Source of the DNA: Burkholderiaceae bacterium | GTDB taxonomy: Bacteria > Pseudomonadota > Gammaproteobacteria > Burkholderiales > Burkholderiaceae_C | Assembly: GCA_004323695.1 (NCBI GenBank) | Contig: SCRU01000021.1 | Location: 1-34,919 of the forward strand | DNA: 34,919 nucleotides | Direction of reading: 5' to 3' | In this document: positions 23,558 through 30,994 of the stretch, piece after piece | Position numbering within the stretch: position 1 is the first letter of the stretch | Layout: every line of letters begins with the position of its first letter | The notes under the pieces: generated by a model | The model's database searches: none | What the model was told of the DNA's origin: nothing | Seen by the model: only the letters and a program-made list of their open reading frames with translations | Translations under genes and position numbers: made by a program

Positions 23558-24274
23558 ATGTTCCGCGACCTGCTCGCCCGCGCAATGACCACACTGCCGA
23601 GCCAGTGCGGCGTGTGTCGCGCGTGGCCGGCGCAGCCGGTCTGCGAAGCCTGTGTCGCGCGGTTTGCGCAGCCGCTGCCGCGCTGCCCCACCTGTGCGCT
23701 GCATGTTCCGGGGATCGCTCGGGCCACCCCGCGCAGCTGCGGCGAATGCCTGAAGTCGCCGCCCCCGCTGGATGCCTGTTTCGCCGCGGTGTCCTACGCT
23801 TACCCATGGTCGGGCCTGATCGCCAACTACAAATTCAATGGCAACCCGGGCGCATCGGCGTTTTTCGCAACGCTGATGCGCAGCACCCCCTGGATCGAAC
23901 CGGCACTGGACCACGGCGATCTGCTGCTGCCCATGCCGCTGTCGCGCCAGCGCCTGCAGGAGCGTGGCTTCAACCAGGCGCTGGAACTGGCACGGCATCT
24001 GGCCCCGCGCAAGACCGATCCGGCGCTGCTGCTGCGCATTCGCGACACGCCGTCGCAGCGGCCGCTCACCCGCGTGGAGCGCCAGCGCAACGTGGCCGGC
24101 GCGTTCGCCCTGGAGCCGGCGCGCGCGCAGCACGTGCGCGGGCGCCGGGTCGTGCTGGTCGACGATGTGATGACCAGCGGCGCCTCGGTATTCGCCGCGG
24201 CGCGGGTGCTGCACGAAGCGGGCGCCGCCCATGTCGCCGCGCTGGTGCTTGCGCGCACCGACGACCGGGACTGA
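23558..24274 (+). CDS. comF: ComF-family phosphoribosyltransferase-like protein
   Basis: The 238-residue protein has an N-terminal zinc-ribbon region (Cys17, 20, 29, 32 and Cys43, 46, 61, 64) and a C-terminal type I phosphoribosyltransferase domain. The latter has the PRPP loop VVLVDDVMTSGAS and the upstream LPMPLSRQRLQERGFNQA segment. ComF is needed for DNA uptake in competent bacteria and has helicase-loading or primosome-related roles; in non-competent species its job is unclear. The ATG at 23558 gives the usual family start (MFRDLLARA); longer readings would overlap the BioC-like start region. TATATT lies 6 bases before the ATG. Confidence 0.92.
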   Translation: MFRDLLARAMTTLPSQCGVCRAWPAQPVCEACVARFAQPLPRCPTCALHVPGIARATPRSCGECLKSPPPLDACFAAVSYAYPWSGLIANYKFNGNPGASAFFATLMRSTPWIEPALDHGDLLLPMPLSRQRLQERGFNQALELARHLAPRKTDPALLLRIRDTPSQRPLTRVERQRNVAGAFALEPARAQHVRGRRVVLVDDVMTSGASVFAAARVLHEAGAAHVAALVLARTDDRD

Positions 24275-24321
24275 CCGACCCTTCGCTTCTTGCGCCGAGC
24301 GGCTTTTCCCGGCGGCCGGCT

Positions 24322-24327
24322 TAACAT
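24322..24327 (+). promoter_or_regulatory. -10 element at leaderless spacing before trmL
   Basis: TAACAT ends 6 bases before the trmL ATG at 24334 and no Shine-Dalgarno is present in the six bases CGCGGC. A message starting at the ATG is predicted. Confidence 0.45.
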
Positions 24328-24333
24328 CGCGGC

Positions 24334-24810
24334 ATGTTCCACATCGTCCTGGTCGAGCCCGAGATACCACCCAACACGGGGAACATCATCCGCCTGGCCG
24401 CGAACACCGGCTGCATCCTGCACCTGGTCGAACCGCTGGGTTTTTCCATGGACGACAAACTGCTGCGGCGCGCCGGGCTCGATTACCACGAGTACGCCGA
24501 GGTGCGCCGGCATGCCGACTGGGCGAACTTTCTGGCGACGCAGGAGCCCGCCCCGGAACGCATGTTCGCGCTGACGACGCACGGCACGCGCAGCCCCTAC
24601 GAGGTCGCGTTTCGGCCCGGCGACTGGCTGGTGTTCGGTGCGGAAACACGGGGCCTGGCGCCGGCGCTGCGCGCCTCCTTCGCGCCCCGCCAGTGCCTGC
24701 GGCTGCCTATGCGGGCCGGCCAGCGCAGCCTGAATCTGTCCAACGCCGTGGCCGTGACGGTGTTCGAGGCCTGGCGGCAAAACGATTTTGCGGCAGCGGC
24801 TCGCGGCTGA
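24334..24810 (+). CDS. trmL: tRNA (cytidine/uridine-34 2'-O)-methyltransferase
   Basis: The 158-residue single-domain SPOUT enzyme matches TrmL, which 2'-O-methylates the wobble base of tRNA-Leu isoacceptors. Motif 1 is EPEIPPNTGNIIRLAANTG near the N-terminus; motif 2 is LVFGAETRGL; motif 3, forming the SAM knot, is RSLNLSNAVAV. Length fits the family exactly. It lies 59 bases after comF and is convergent with the LysR gene (15 bases between stops). A TAACAT hexamer sits 6 bases upstream of the ATG. Confidence 0.95.
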   Translation: MFHIVLVEPEIPPNTGNIIRLAANTGCILHLVEPLGFSMDDKLLRRAGLDYHEYAEVRRHADWANFLATQEPAPERMFALTTHGTRSPYEVAFRPGDWLVFGAETRGLAPALRASFAPRQCLRLPMRAGQRSLNLSNAVAVTVFEAWRQNDFAAAARG

Positions 24811-24825
24811 GATTGCCGCGCGAGG

Positions 24826-25776
24826 TCACGGGACCGCGGCGCTCACCCCGGCCGGCCAGGTCTTCTCTGCCTGCGCGGCCTTCAGGCGCGTCTGCTCGAT
24901 CAGGAACTCCATGAAAGCCCGCGCGCGCGCCGGCACGTATTTGCGGCTGGGCAGCGCCGCGTACAAGGTAAAGCGCCCCGTGATCCATGGGGCCAGCACG
25001 CGCTTGAGGTGGCCGTCGCGCAGGTAATTCGCCACCAGGTCCAGCGGCTGCGCGCTGATGCCCGCGCCGTCCAGCATGGCGCTTAGCAGGGTATCCGTGT
25101 GATTCGCCACCAACACCGGCGTCACGCTCACATTCACCTCCCGGTCCCCCTCCTGCGGATTCATCAGCCGCCATTCTCGCTGCCGGGTGCCCTCCTGGCG
25201 CAAGCGCAGACAGGCGTGCTGCTCCAGGTCTTCGGGCCGGCGCGGCGTGCCGGCATGGCGTAAATACTCCGGCGCGGCGCACAGCAGCCCCTCGGAGACG
25301 ATCACGGGCCGCGCCACCACATTCGCGTCGTAGTGCGCGCCCGCGCCCAGAATCGTCAGATCGAAATCCTCGATCGGCGGCAGTGCGGCGGAATCGACCG
25401 TGATGTCCAGCACCACCTTCGGGTAGCGGCGCCGGAACTCGGTCACCAGCGGCGCCAGGATATACACGGCCATCACCGGCTGGGTATGCACGCGCAGCAG
25501 CCCGGCCATCTCGTCGGTTTGCTCGCGCGCGGACGCCTCGGCTTCATCGACCGCGCTCAGAATGCCGCGCACCTGCGCCAGGTACGACTGCCCGGCATCC
25601 GTGAGCGAGAGCTTGCGCGTGGTGCGCTGCAGCAGCCGGGTGCCCAGATGCTGTTCAAGGTCGGTGATCAGCCGCGTCACGGCCGCCGCCGACAGATCCA
25701 GCGAGCGCGCCGCGGCGGCAAAACCCTCCTGGTCGATCACCTGCTGGAACACCCGCATCGATAAAAGTCGGTCCAT
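24826..25776 (-). CDS. LysR-family transcriptional regulator
   Basis: The 316-residue protein has an N-terminal winged helix-turn-helix (MRVFQQVIDQEGFAAAARSLDLSAAAVTRLITDLE pattern, residues 7-41) and a co-inducer-binding domain (about 90-300). It falls in the large CrgA/AaeR-like group of LysR regulators that begin MDRLxxMRVF. The ligand is unknown. The promoter is well defined: TTGACC-N16-TAATAA (25805-25832, minus), and the -35 hexamer is inside a perfect palindrome, suggesting autoregulation. It diverges from a DUF4148 secreted-protein gene, a possible target. Confidence 0.93.
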   Translation of the reverse strand: MDRLLSMRVFQQVIDQEGFAAAARSLDLSAAAVTRLITDLEQHLGTRLLQRTTRKLSLTDAGQSYLAQVRGILSAVDEAEASAREQTDEMAGLLRVHTQPVMAVYILAPLVTEFRRRYPKVVLDITVDSAALPPIEDFDLTILGAGAHYDANVVARPVIVSEGLLCAAPEYLRHAGTPRRPEDLEQHACLRLRQEGTRQREWRLMNPQEGDREVNVSVTPVLVANHTDTLLSAMLDGAGISAQPLDLVANYLRDGHLKRVLAPWITGRFTLYAALPSRKYVPARARAFMEFLIEQTRLKAAQAEKTWPAGVSAAVP

Positions 25777-25804
25777 TTGTGCCTGGAGCTTGATTTCAAG
25801 GGGC

Positions 25805-25832
25805 TTATTATTGCATTTACCGGAATGGTCAA
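25805..25832 (-). promoter_or_regulatory. promoter of the LysR gene
   Basis: On the minus strand TTGACC (25827-25832) and TAATAA (25805-25810) are 16 bases apart. Predicted transcription start is near 25798, giving a leader of about 22 bases. Confidence 0.65.
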
Positions 25833-25843
25833 TTGATGACCAT
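25825..25843. promoter_or_regulatory. 19-bp palindrome over the lysR -35 element
   Basis: ATGGTCAATTGATGACCAT is a perfect 7-bp inverted repeat around 5 bases. It covers the -35 hexamer of the LysR gene promoter and is the natural candidate for the LysR protein's own operator, also serving the divergent gene. Confidence 0.6.
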
Positions 25844-25870
25844 ACGGTTTTTAAACTCTCGGGTTTACCC

Positions 25871-25876
25871 TATAGT
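25871..25876 (+). promoter_or_regulatory. candidate -10 of the DUF4148 gene
   Basis: TATAGT is positioned about 28 bases beyond the LysR palindrome, with only a weak -35-like TTTTTA 17 bases upstream. A weak -35 next to an operator is typical of activator-dependent promoters. The implied leader would be about 110 bases. Confidence 0.35.
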
Positions 25877-25994
25877 TCACCCATCGATGAGCCGCAACCA
25901 CTGAATGACTCACCGAGGCTGGACGAGACGGGACATGTTACATGGAGCCCGCCCTGCCCGGATTTGTTTAATCACTGTCACAAGGAAATTCATC

Positions 25995-26297
25995 ATGAAC
26001 GCATCCAAACTTTTTATCGCTGGTGCTTTTGCTGCCCTGGCCGCCGTTGGCGCCCAAGCCGGTGAAGTCGATCTGACCCCCCTGCCGGTCTTCCACTCCA
26101 CCGCCTCGGTGGCGCAAGTCCGGGCCGAGGCCGCTGCCGCGCAGCAAGCCGGCCTGATCGCCCACGGCAACCTGGTCGTGGCCTCGCAACCCGAACTCAG
26201 CAGCACGCTGACCCGCGCCGATGTGCGCAATGACGCCAAGGTCGCGCTGCGCGCAGGCCAGATCGCCCACGGCGAGGGCGACCTGACGGCGATGTAA
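25995..26297 (+). CDS. secreted DUF4148 family protein
   Basis: The 100-residue product has a clear signal peptide (MNASKLFIAGAFAALAAVGAQA, cleavage near 22) and a short mature part of about 78 residues. The mature part contains two similar 20-residue units: VAQVRAEAAAAQQAGLIAHG (39-58) and RADVRNDAKVALRAGQIAHG (74-93). DUF4148 proteins are small exported proteins common in Burkholderiales with no known function. AAGGA precedes the ATG at 25995. It is transcribed away from the LysR gene and closed by a strong terminator. Confidence 0.85.
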   Translation: MNASKLFIAGAFAALAAVGAQAGEVDLTPLPVFHSTASVAQVRAEAAAAQQAGLIAHGNLVVASQPELSSTLTRADVRNDAKVALRAGQIAHGEGDLTAM

Positions 26298-26344
26298 GCA
26301 CCCCCCGTCTTCGCATGCCCGCGCCGGGCCTGCGTGACCGACAA

Positions 26345-26379
26345 GGCCCGAGCGGGAAACCGTCGCGGGCCATTTTTTT
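26345..26379 (+). terminator. intrinsic terminator after the DUF4148 gene
   Basis: GGCCCG (26345-26350) pairs with CGGGCC (26666-equivalent position 26366-26371), with a partly paired loop, and is followed by A and seven T. It lies in the convergent gap between the DUF4148 and MaoC genes. Confidence 0.8.
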
Positions 26380-26432
26380 GTGCGCGCACCCGGGCTTCGA
26401 CGAACGGCGCGTGCCGCGCGTTCGGGCAGCGC

Positions 26433-26888
26433 TCAGGGATAGCGGCGGGACAACGACTCGGCCACGCACACCGGCTTGGCCTGGCCCTCGCGTTCGATCG
26501 TCACTTCCCAGGTCATCTGGACGCCGCCATTGTCGATCGGCGTGCTGGCCAGCAGCTTCATGCGCGCGCGCAGCCGGCTGCCCACCGGCACCGGCGCCAT
26601 GAAGCGCACCTTGTTGAGCCCGTAGTTCACGCCCATGCGCGACTGCACGACCTCGAATGACGACTCGAAAAACCGGGGCAACAGCGACAGCGTCAGAAAG
26701 CCATGCGCAATCGGGCCGCCGAAAGGGCCCGCCTTGGCGCGCTCCACATCCACGTGAATCCACTGGTGATCGCCCGTCGCCTGCGCGAACTGGTTCACCT
26801 GTTCCTGCGTGATGGTGATCCAGTCGCTCACGGCGACTTCCTGCCCCACCAGGGAGGCGACTTCCGAAAGGGTTTGAAAGGATTTCAT
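26433..26888 (-). CDS. MaoC-family (R)-enoyl-CoA hydratase-like protein
   Basis: The 151-residue single hot-dog-fold protein has the hydratase 2 motif: ATGDHQWIHVDVERA followed by GPIAHGFLTLSLLP, giving the catalytic Asp and His of R-specific enoyl-CoA hydratases. Members act in fatty-acid oxidation, polyhydroxyalkanoate supply or other acyl-CoA pathways in the cytoplasm. The ATG at 26888 has no Shine-Dalgarno; a TAAAGT hexamer lies 6 bases upstream. It is divergent from kefC (113 bases between starts) and convergent with the DUF4148 gene. Confidence 0.9.
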   Translation of the reverse strand: MKSFQTLSEVASLVGQEVAVSDWITITQEQVNQFAQATGDHQWIHVDVERAKAGPFGGPIAHGFLTLSLLPRFFESSFEVVQSRMGVNYGLNKVRFMAPVPVGSRLRARMKLLASTPIDNGGVQMTWEVTIEREGQAKPVCVAESLSRRYP

Positions 26889-26894
26889 GGCGCC

Positions 26895-26900
26895 ACTTTA
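26895..26900 (-). promoter_or_regulatory. -10-like element at leaderless spacing before the MaoC gene
   Basis: On the minus strand TAAAGT ends 6 bases (GGCGCC) before the ATG at 26888. Same geometry as before comF and trmL; the hexamer itself is a weaker match. Confidence 0.35.
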
Positions 26901-27001
26901 AAGGCAGGGACTGGTCTGCCGTGTCCAGCCAGTGACACGCACGGCCCGACAATGGCTTAATCCGCACTCGGACCATCCACAACCAACCTCGCGAACCCCC
27001 C

Positions 27002-28843
27002 ATGGAACATGCCCCGACCTGGCTGACCAACAGTTTCATCTACCTGGCCGCCGCCGTCATCATGGTGCCGCTGTCGCGCGCGCTCGGCCTGGGCGCGATC
27101 ATTGGCTATCTGGTCGCCGGCATCGCCATTGGCCCCTGGGGTCTGGGGCTGGTGACAAATGTGCAGGACATCCTGCACTTTGCCGAATTCGGCGTGGTGC
27201 TGATGCTGTTCCTGGTCGGGCTGGAACTGGAGCCGCGCCGCCTGTGGAGCCTGCGCCGCCCGATCTTCGGCTGGGGCAGCGCCCAGGTGCTGATTTGCGC
27301 GCTGGCCATTGGCGCCGCCGCCGCCGTCCTGGGCGTGCGCTGGCAGGCGGCCCTGGTGATTGGTCTGGGGCTGGCGCTGTCCAGCACCGCGATCGCGCTG
27401 CAGGTGATGGGCGAGCGCAACCTGCTTCGCACCACCAGCGGGCAGGCCGGCTTTTCTATCCTGCTGTTCCAGGACGTGGCCGCGATCCCGATCCTGGCGC
27501 TGCTGCCGCTGCTGGCCGTGGCGACCCAGTCGAACGAAGCCGTCCTGGTGGCCAACCGCGCGCTGGAAGCATTGAAAATCGTCGCAGTCATCGGCGGCAT
27601 CATTTTGGGCGGCCGGCTGCTGCTGCGCCCGCTGCTGCGCTGGATCGCGCGCAGCGAGACGCCGGAGATTTTTACCGCGGCCTCGCTGCTGCTGGTGGTG
27701 GGAATTGCTGGGCTTATGCAGTTGGTCGGGCTGTCCATGGCGCTGGGCGCGTTTCTGGCCGGCGTGCTGCTGGCCGAGAGTGAATACCGGCGCGAACTCG
27801 AAACCGACCTGGAGCCGTTCAAGGGCCTGCTGCTCGGGCTGTTCTTCATGGCGGTCGGCATGAGCATCGACTTCGGGGTGCTGATGCGCTCACCAGGCCT
27901 GATGCTCGCCATCCTGTTCGGGTTTCTGGCGCTCAAGCTGGCCGTGATCCATGCGCTGGCGCGCGTCCTGGACGTGCCATTCCGCGAGCGCCCGGTGTTC
28001 ACGCTGCTGCTGGCGCAGGGCGGCGAGTTTGCCTTCGTGGTGTTCCAGGCCGCGGCCGGCGCCCACGTGTTCGCGCCCGAAACCGGCTCGCTCCTGATCG
28101 GCGCGGTGGCGCTGTCCATGCTGCTCAGTCCGCTCCTGCTGGTGGGATTGGACCGCTGGCTGTTGCCGCGCTATGCGAACTGCAACGCCCCGGTGCTGGA
28201 GGAAATCTCGCAACCGCAGACGGCCCCGGTCATCCTCGCCGGTTTCGGCCGCTATGGCCAGATCGTCGGGCGCATGCTGTCGGCGCAGGGCATCGCGACC
28301 ACGGTGCTGGACCACGACGCCGAGATGGTCGAGGCGGCGCGTGCCTTCGGCTCCAAGGTGTTCTACGGCGACGCCACCCGGCTCGACCTGCTGCGCACCG
28401 CGGGCGCACAACAAGCCCGGGTTCTCGTGGTGGCGGTGGATGATGTGGAGCAGTCGCTGAAGATCGTGGACCTGGCACGAGAGCACTTCCCGCACCTGGA
28501 ACTGGTGGCCCGGGCCCGCGACGTCACGCACTGGAACCAGTTGCGTGACCGCGGCGTGACGCGGGTCGAGCGCGAGTTGTTCGAGTCCAGCCTGAAGAGC
28601 GCCCGCACCGTGCTGGAACTGCTGGGCCAGACCCCCGACGCGGCGCGCCAGACCGCGCAGCGTTTTCGCGCGCACAACCTCGCGCTGTTTGAGGAGATGT
28701 ACCCGCTCTACAAGGACCGCACCAAGCTGATCGCGGTGGTCAAGCGCGGGCGCCAGCAGTTCGAGGACCAGCTCGCCGCGGAGCGCGAGCAGCAGGCGCA
28801 AGGTGGGGCACGCAGAATGGGCACGGGCGCCGGCGGGAGCTGA
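27002..28843 (+). CDS. kefC: KefC-type potassium/proton antiporter with RCK domain
   Basis: The 613-residue protein has an N-terminal CPA2 antiporter domain of about 12 helices (1-385) and a cytoplasmic RCK/TrkA-N domain. The RCK domain has the dinucleotide-binding motif VILAGFGRYGQIVGRML (about 404-420), followed by a charged C-terminal tail. The loop YRRELETDLEPFKGLLLGLFFMAVGMSID closely follows the regulatory loop of E. coli KefB/KefC, where glutathione adducts open K+ efflux to protect against electrophiles. KefB cannot be excluded. No accessory KefF/KefG flavoprotein gene is adjacent. The ATG at 27002 fits the family start; the Shine-Dalgarno is weak. Confidence 0.88.
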   Translation: MEHAPTWLTNSFIYLAAAVIMVPLSRALGLGAIIGYLVAGIAIGPWGLGLVTNVQDILHFAEFGVVLMLFLVGLELEPRRLWSLRRPIFGWGSAQVLICALAIGAAAAVLGVRWQAALVIGLGLALSSTAIALQVMGERNLLRTTSGQAGFSILLFQDVAAIPILALLPLLAVATQSNEAVLVANRALEALKIVAVIGGIILGGRLLLRPLLRWIARSETPEIFTAASLLLVVGIAGLMQLVGLSMALGAFLAGVLLAESEYRRELETDLEPFKGLLLGLFFMAVGMSIDFGVLMRSPGLMLAILFGFLALKLAVIHALARVLDVPFRERPVFTLLLAQGGEFAFVVFQAAAGAHVFAPETGSLLIGAVALSMLLSPLLLVGLDRWLLPRYANCNAPVLEEISQPQTAPVILAGFGRYGQIVGRMLSAQGIATTVLDHDAEMVEAARAFGSKVFYGDATRLDLLRTAGAQQARVLVVAVDDVEQSLKIVDLAREHFPHLELVARARDVTHWNQLRDRGVTRVERELFESSLKSARTVLELLGQTPDAARQTAQRFRAHNLALFEEMYPLYKDRTKLIAVVKRGRQQFEDQLAAEREQQAQGGARRMGTGAGGS

Positions 28844-28849
28844 GATATT

Positions 28850-28914
28850 CGAGCAGGATCGGCTTCAGCCCCTTATGCAGACTACGTTGTCAGCTCTTAT
28901 ATGAAGAGTGCTCG
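28850..28914. repeat. convergent gap with inverted repeats, possibly a worn intergenic repeat
   Basis: The 125-base gap between kefC and pcaF holds CGAGCA (28850-28855) and its complement TGCTCG (28909-28914), enclosing a small hairpin CTCTT-ATATG-AAGAG (28894-28908). There is no T-run on either strand, so it is not a classical terminator. The GCTTC-AGC-C-CTTAT and CAGCT parts recall a repeat I remember between genes in Comamonadaceae, but this is from memory. Confidence 0.35.
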
Positions 28915-28968
28915 ACGCCACTCGATCATGCCGTGTCCGCGTCGCCTGCGCAGGCCGGGCCTGACGCT

Positions 28969-30174
28969 TCAAACCCGCTCCAGGATCACCGCAATCCCCT
29001 GCCCTACGCCGATGCACATGGTGCACAGCGCGTAGCGGCCGCCCGTCTTCATCAGTTGATTCACCGCCGTGGTCGCCAGTCGCGCGCCGCTGGCGCCGAG
29101 CGGATGGCCCAGCGCGATCGCGCCGCCGTTCGGGTTCACGCGCGGGTCGTCGTCGGCCACACCGAGCTGGCGCAGCACCGCCAGCCCCTGCGCGGCAAAG
29201 GCCTCGTTGAGCTCGATCACGTCCATCTGCGCGATCTTGAGCCCCGTGAGCGCGAGCACCTTCTGCGAGGCCGGCGCAGGTCCCATGCCCATGATGCGCG
29301 GCGCCACGCCGGCGGTCGCCATGCCGACCACGCGGGCCTTGGGCGTGAGGCCGTGCCGGGTGGCACTGGCTTCGTCGGCCAGCAGCAGCGCGCAGGCGCC
29401 GTCGTTCACGCCGCTCGCATTGCCCGCGGTGATCGTGCCGTCGGGTCGCACGATGGGCTTGAGCTTGGCCAGCGCCTCCAGCGAAGTGTCGCGCGGATGC
29501 TCGTCGCGGCTCACCACGACCGGGTCGCCCTTCTTCTGCGCAATCGTCACGGGGGTGATCTCGGCATCGAAATAGCCCGACTTCTGCGCCGCCACCGCCT
29601 TGAGCTGCGAGGCCAGCCCCATCCTGTCCTGGTCTTCACGCGAAACCTTGAAGTCCTGGGCCACGTTCTCGGCCGTCTCGGGCATCGAGTCGATGCCGTA
29701 TTGCGCCTTCATCAACCTGTTCACGAAGCGCCAGCCAATGGTCGTGTCATACACCGCGTTGGCGCGGCTGAACGCGCCCTCGGCCTTCGGCATCACGAAC
29801 GGCGCGCGGCTCATGCTCTCGACCCCGCCCGCGATCATCAGGCCCGCCTCGCCCGCCTTGATGGCGCGCGCCGCGCTGCCCACGGCGTCGAGCCCGGAGC
29901 CGCACAGCCGGTTGATGGTCGCGCCCGGCACCTCGACCGGCAGGCCGGCCAGCAGGCTCGCCATGCGCGCCACGTTGCGGTTGTCCTCGCCGGCCTGATT
30001 GGCGCAGCCGTAGAGCACGTCGGCAACGGCCTGCCAGTCCACCTTGGGGTTGCGCGCCATCAGCGCCTTGATCGGAACCGCGCCGAGGTCGTCGGTGCGC
30101 ACGCCGCTTAGGGCACCGCCGTAGCGGCCGAACGGGGTGCGGATCGCGTCGCAGATGAAAGCCTGGTTTGACAT
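28969..30174 (-). CDS. pcaF: 3-oxoadipyl-CoA thiolase
   Basis: The 401-residue thiolase closely fits PcaF, which cleaves 3-oxoadipyl-CoA to succinyl-CoA and acetyl-CoA in the last step of the beta-ketoadipate pathway. Catalytic Cys91 is in NRLCGSGLDAVG, His357 in ALGHPLGASGA and Cys387 in CTMCIGVGQG. The PcaF-specific segments YGCANQAGEDNRNVARM and VYDTTIGWRFVN are both present. AGGAG precedes the ATG at 30174. No other pca gene is in the window, so it may also serve phenylacetate degradation, which ends in the same reaction, or general beta-oxidation. Confidence 0.9.
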   Translation of the reverse strand: MSNQAFICDAIRTPFGRYGGALSGVRTDDLGAVPIKALMARNPKVDWQAVADVLYGCANQAGEDNRNVARMASLLAGLPVEVPGATINRLCGSGLDAVGSAARAIKAGEAGLMIAGGVESMSRAPFVMPKAEGAFSRANAVYDTTIGWRFVNRLMKAQYGIDSMPETAENVAQDFKVSREDQDRMGLASQLKAVAAQKSGYFDAEITPVTIAQKKGDPVVVSRDEHPRDTSLEALAKLKPIVRPDGTITAGNASGVNDGACALLLADEASATRHGLTPKARVVGMATAGVAPRIMGMGPAPASQKVLALTGLKIAQMDVIELNEAFAAQGLAVLRQLGVADDDPRVNPNGGAIALGHPLGASGARLATTAVNQLMKTGGRYALCTMCIGVGQGIAVILERV

Positions 30175-30227
30175 GGGGATCTCCTGTTGGGGTGAGGGCT
30201 GGATGGAAGGACCTGAACGACCATTCC

Positions 30228-30449
30228 TCAAGGCTTTCGCGAACCAACAATCAGCATGATGGCGCCAAGCACGATGGCCCCCCCGCTCAGCCAACGCGGA
30301 ATATCAACGGATTTCTTCTCCTTCACCGTCAATTGCAGGGGGCCCAGCTTGGCTGCTGTCGTATCCTGGTTGTAGTTGACGCTGCCCAGCAGAAAACCCG
30401 CCACCCCCGCCACGATCAACACAATGCCTGCAATCCGGGTCGCGTTCAT
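30228..30449 (-). CDS. small two-helix membrane protein
   Basis: The 73-residue protein has two membrane helices (IAGIVLIVAGVAGFLLGSV and GGAIVLGAIMLIVGS) separated by a soluble loop (GPLQLTVKEKKSVDIP). I recognise the layout of a common proteobacterial small membrane protein annotated as hypothetical (possibly DUF3185), but no function is known to me. AAGGAC precedes the ATG at 30449. It lies 53 bases upstream of pcaF in the same direction and could be cotranscribed. Confidence 0.75.
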   Translation of the reverse strand: MNATRIAGIVLIVAGVAGFLLGSVNYNQDTTAAKLGPLQLTVKEKKSVDIPRWLSGGAIVLGAIMLIVGSRKP

Positions 30450-30550
30450 GGGCGTGTCCTTGATTCGTTGTGCACCAGCGCACAAGGGTAACCGAAACGC
30501 CCCAGCCGTGGCGCTCGTGCCCAGGGACTTTTGCGTGATACGCTTTGCGC

Positions 30551-30985
30551 ATGTTCAGTCCATCGCAAGCCGACGTCCGCAGTTTCTTTTGCTCCGTTTA
30601 CGCCAAAGCCCAGCAGGGAAAAGCACTGGAAGCTATTGAAATAATAGCTAGCCAGTGGATCGACGAACACCCCGAATACCACGCCGACCTGGCGGATGCC
30701 GACGCGGCGCTGGAGAAAACCTACGCCGTGGAAGGCGGCAGGAGCAATCCGTTCCTGCATCTGTCCATGCATCTGTCGATCAGCGAGCAGTGCTCCATCG
30801 ACCAGCCGCACGGCATCCGCCAGGCGGTCGAGCTGCTGAGCCGGCGGCGCCAGTCACTGCACGACGCGCACCACGAAGTGATGGAATGCCTGGGGCGGAT
30901 GATGTGGGAGAGCCAGCGCTCGGGCCGCCCGCCGGATGGCGCCGCCTATATCGACTGCGTGCAGCGGCGCGCTACGCGGGATTAG
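30551..30985 (+). CDS. DUF1841 family protein
   Basis: The 144-residue cytoplasmic protein matches DUF1841 along its whole length, including EGGRSNPFLHLSMHLSISEQ, SIDQPHGIRQA and HEVMECLGRMMWESQRSG. Several histidines and glutamates in these helices (HLSMH, HHEVME) could form a metal site, but function is unknown. The ATG at 30551 (MFSPSQ) fits the family start; no Shine-Dalgarno is visible. Codons 27-33 (LEAIEIIAS region) are encoded by a perfect AT-rich palindrome (30631-30649). It is convergent with the cytochrome gene, 9 bases apart. Confidence 0.88.
   Translation: MFSPSQADVRSFFCSVYAKAQQGKALEAIEIIASQWIDEHPEYHADLADADAALEKTYAVEGGRSNPFLHLSMHLSISEQCSIDQPHGIRQAVELLSRRRQSLHDAHHEVMECLGRMMWESQRSGRPPDGAAYIDCVQRRATRD
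30631..30649. repeat. AT-rich AGCTATT/AATAGCT palindrome inside DUF1841
   Basis: A perfect 7-bp inverted repeat AGCTATT-GAAAT-AATAGCT lies in frame in the DUF1841 gene and encodes AIEIIA. It is the best example of the intragenic GCTAT palindromes of this window. Confidence 0.6.
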
Positions 30986-30994
30986 CCGTGGCGG

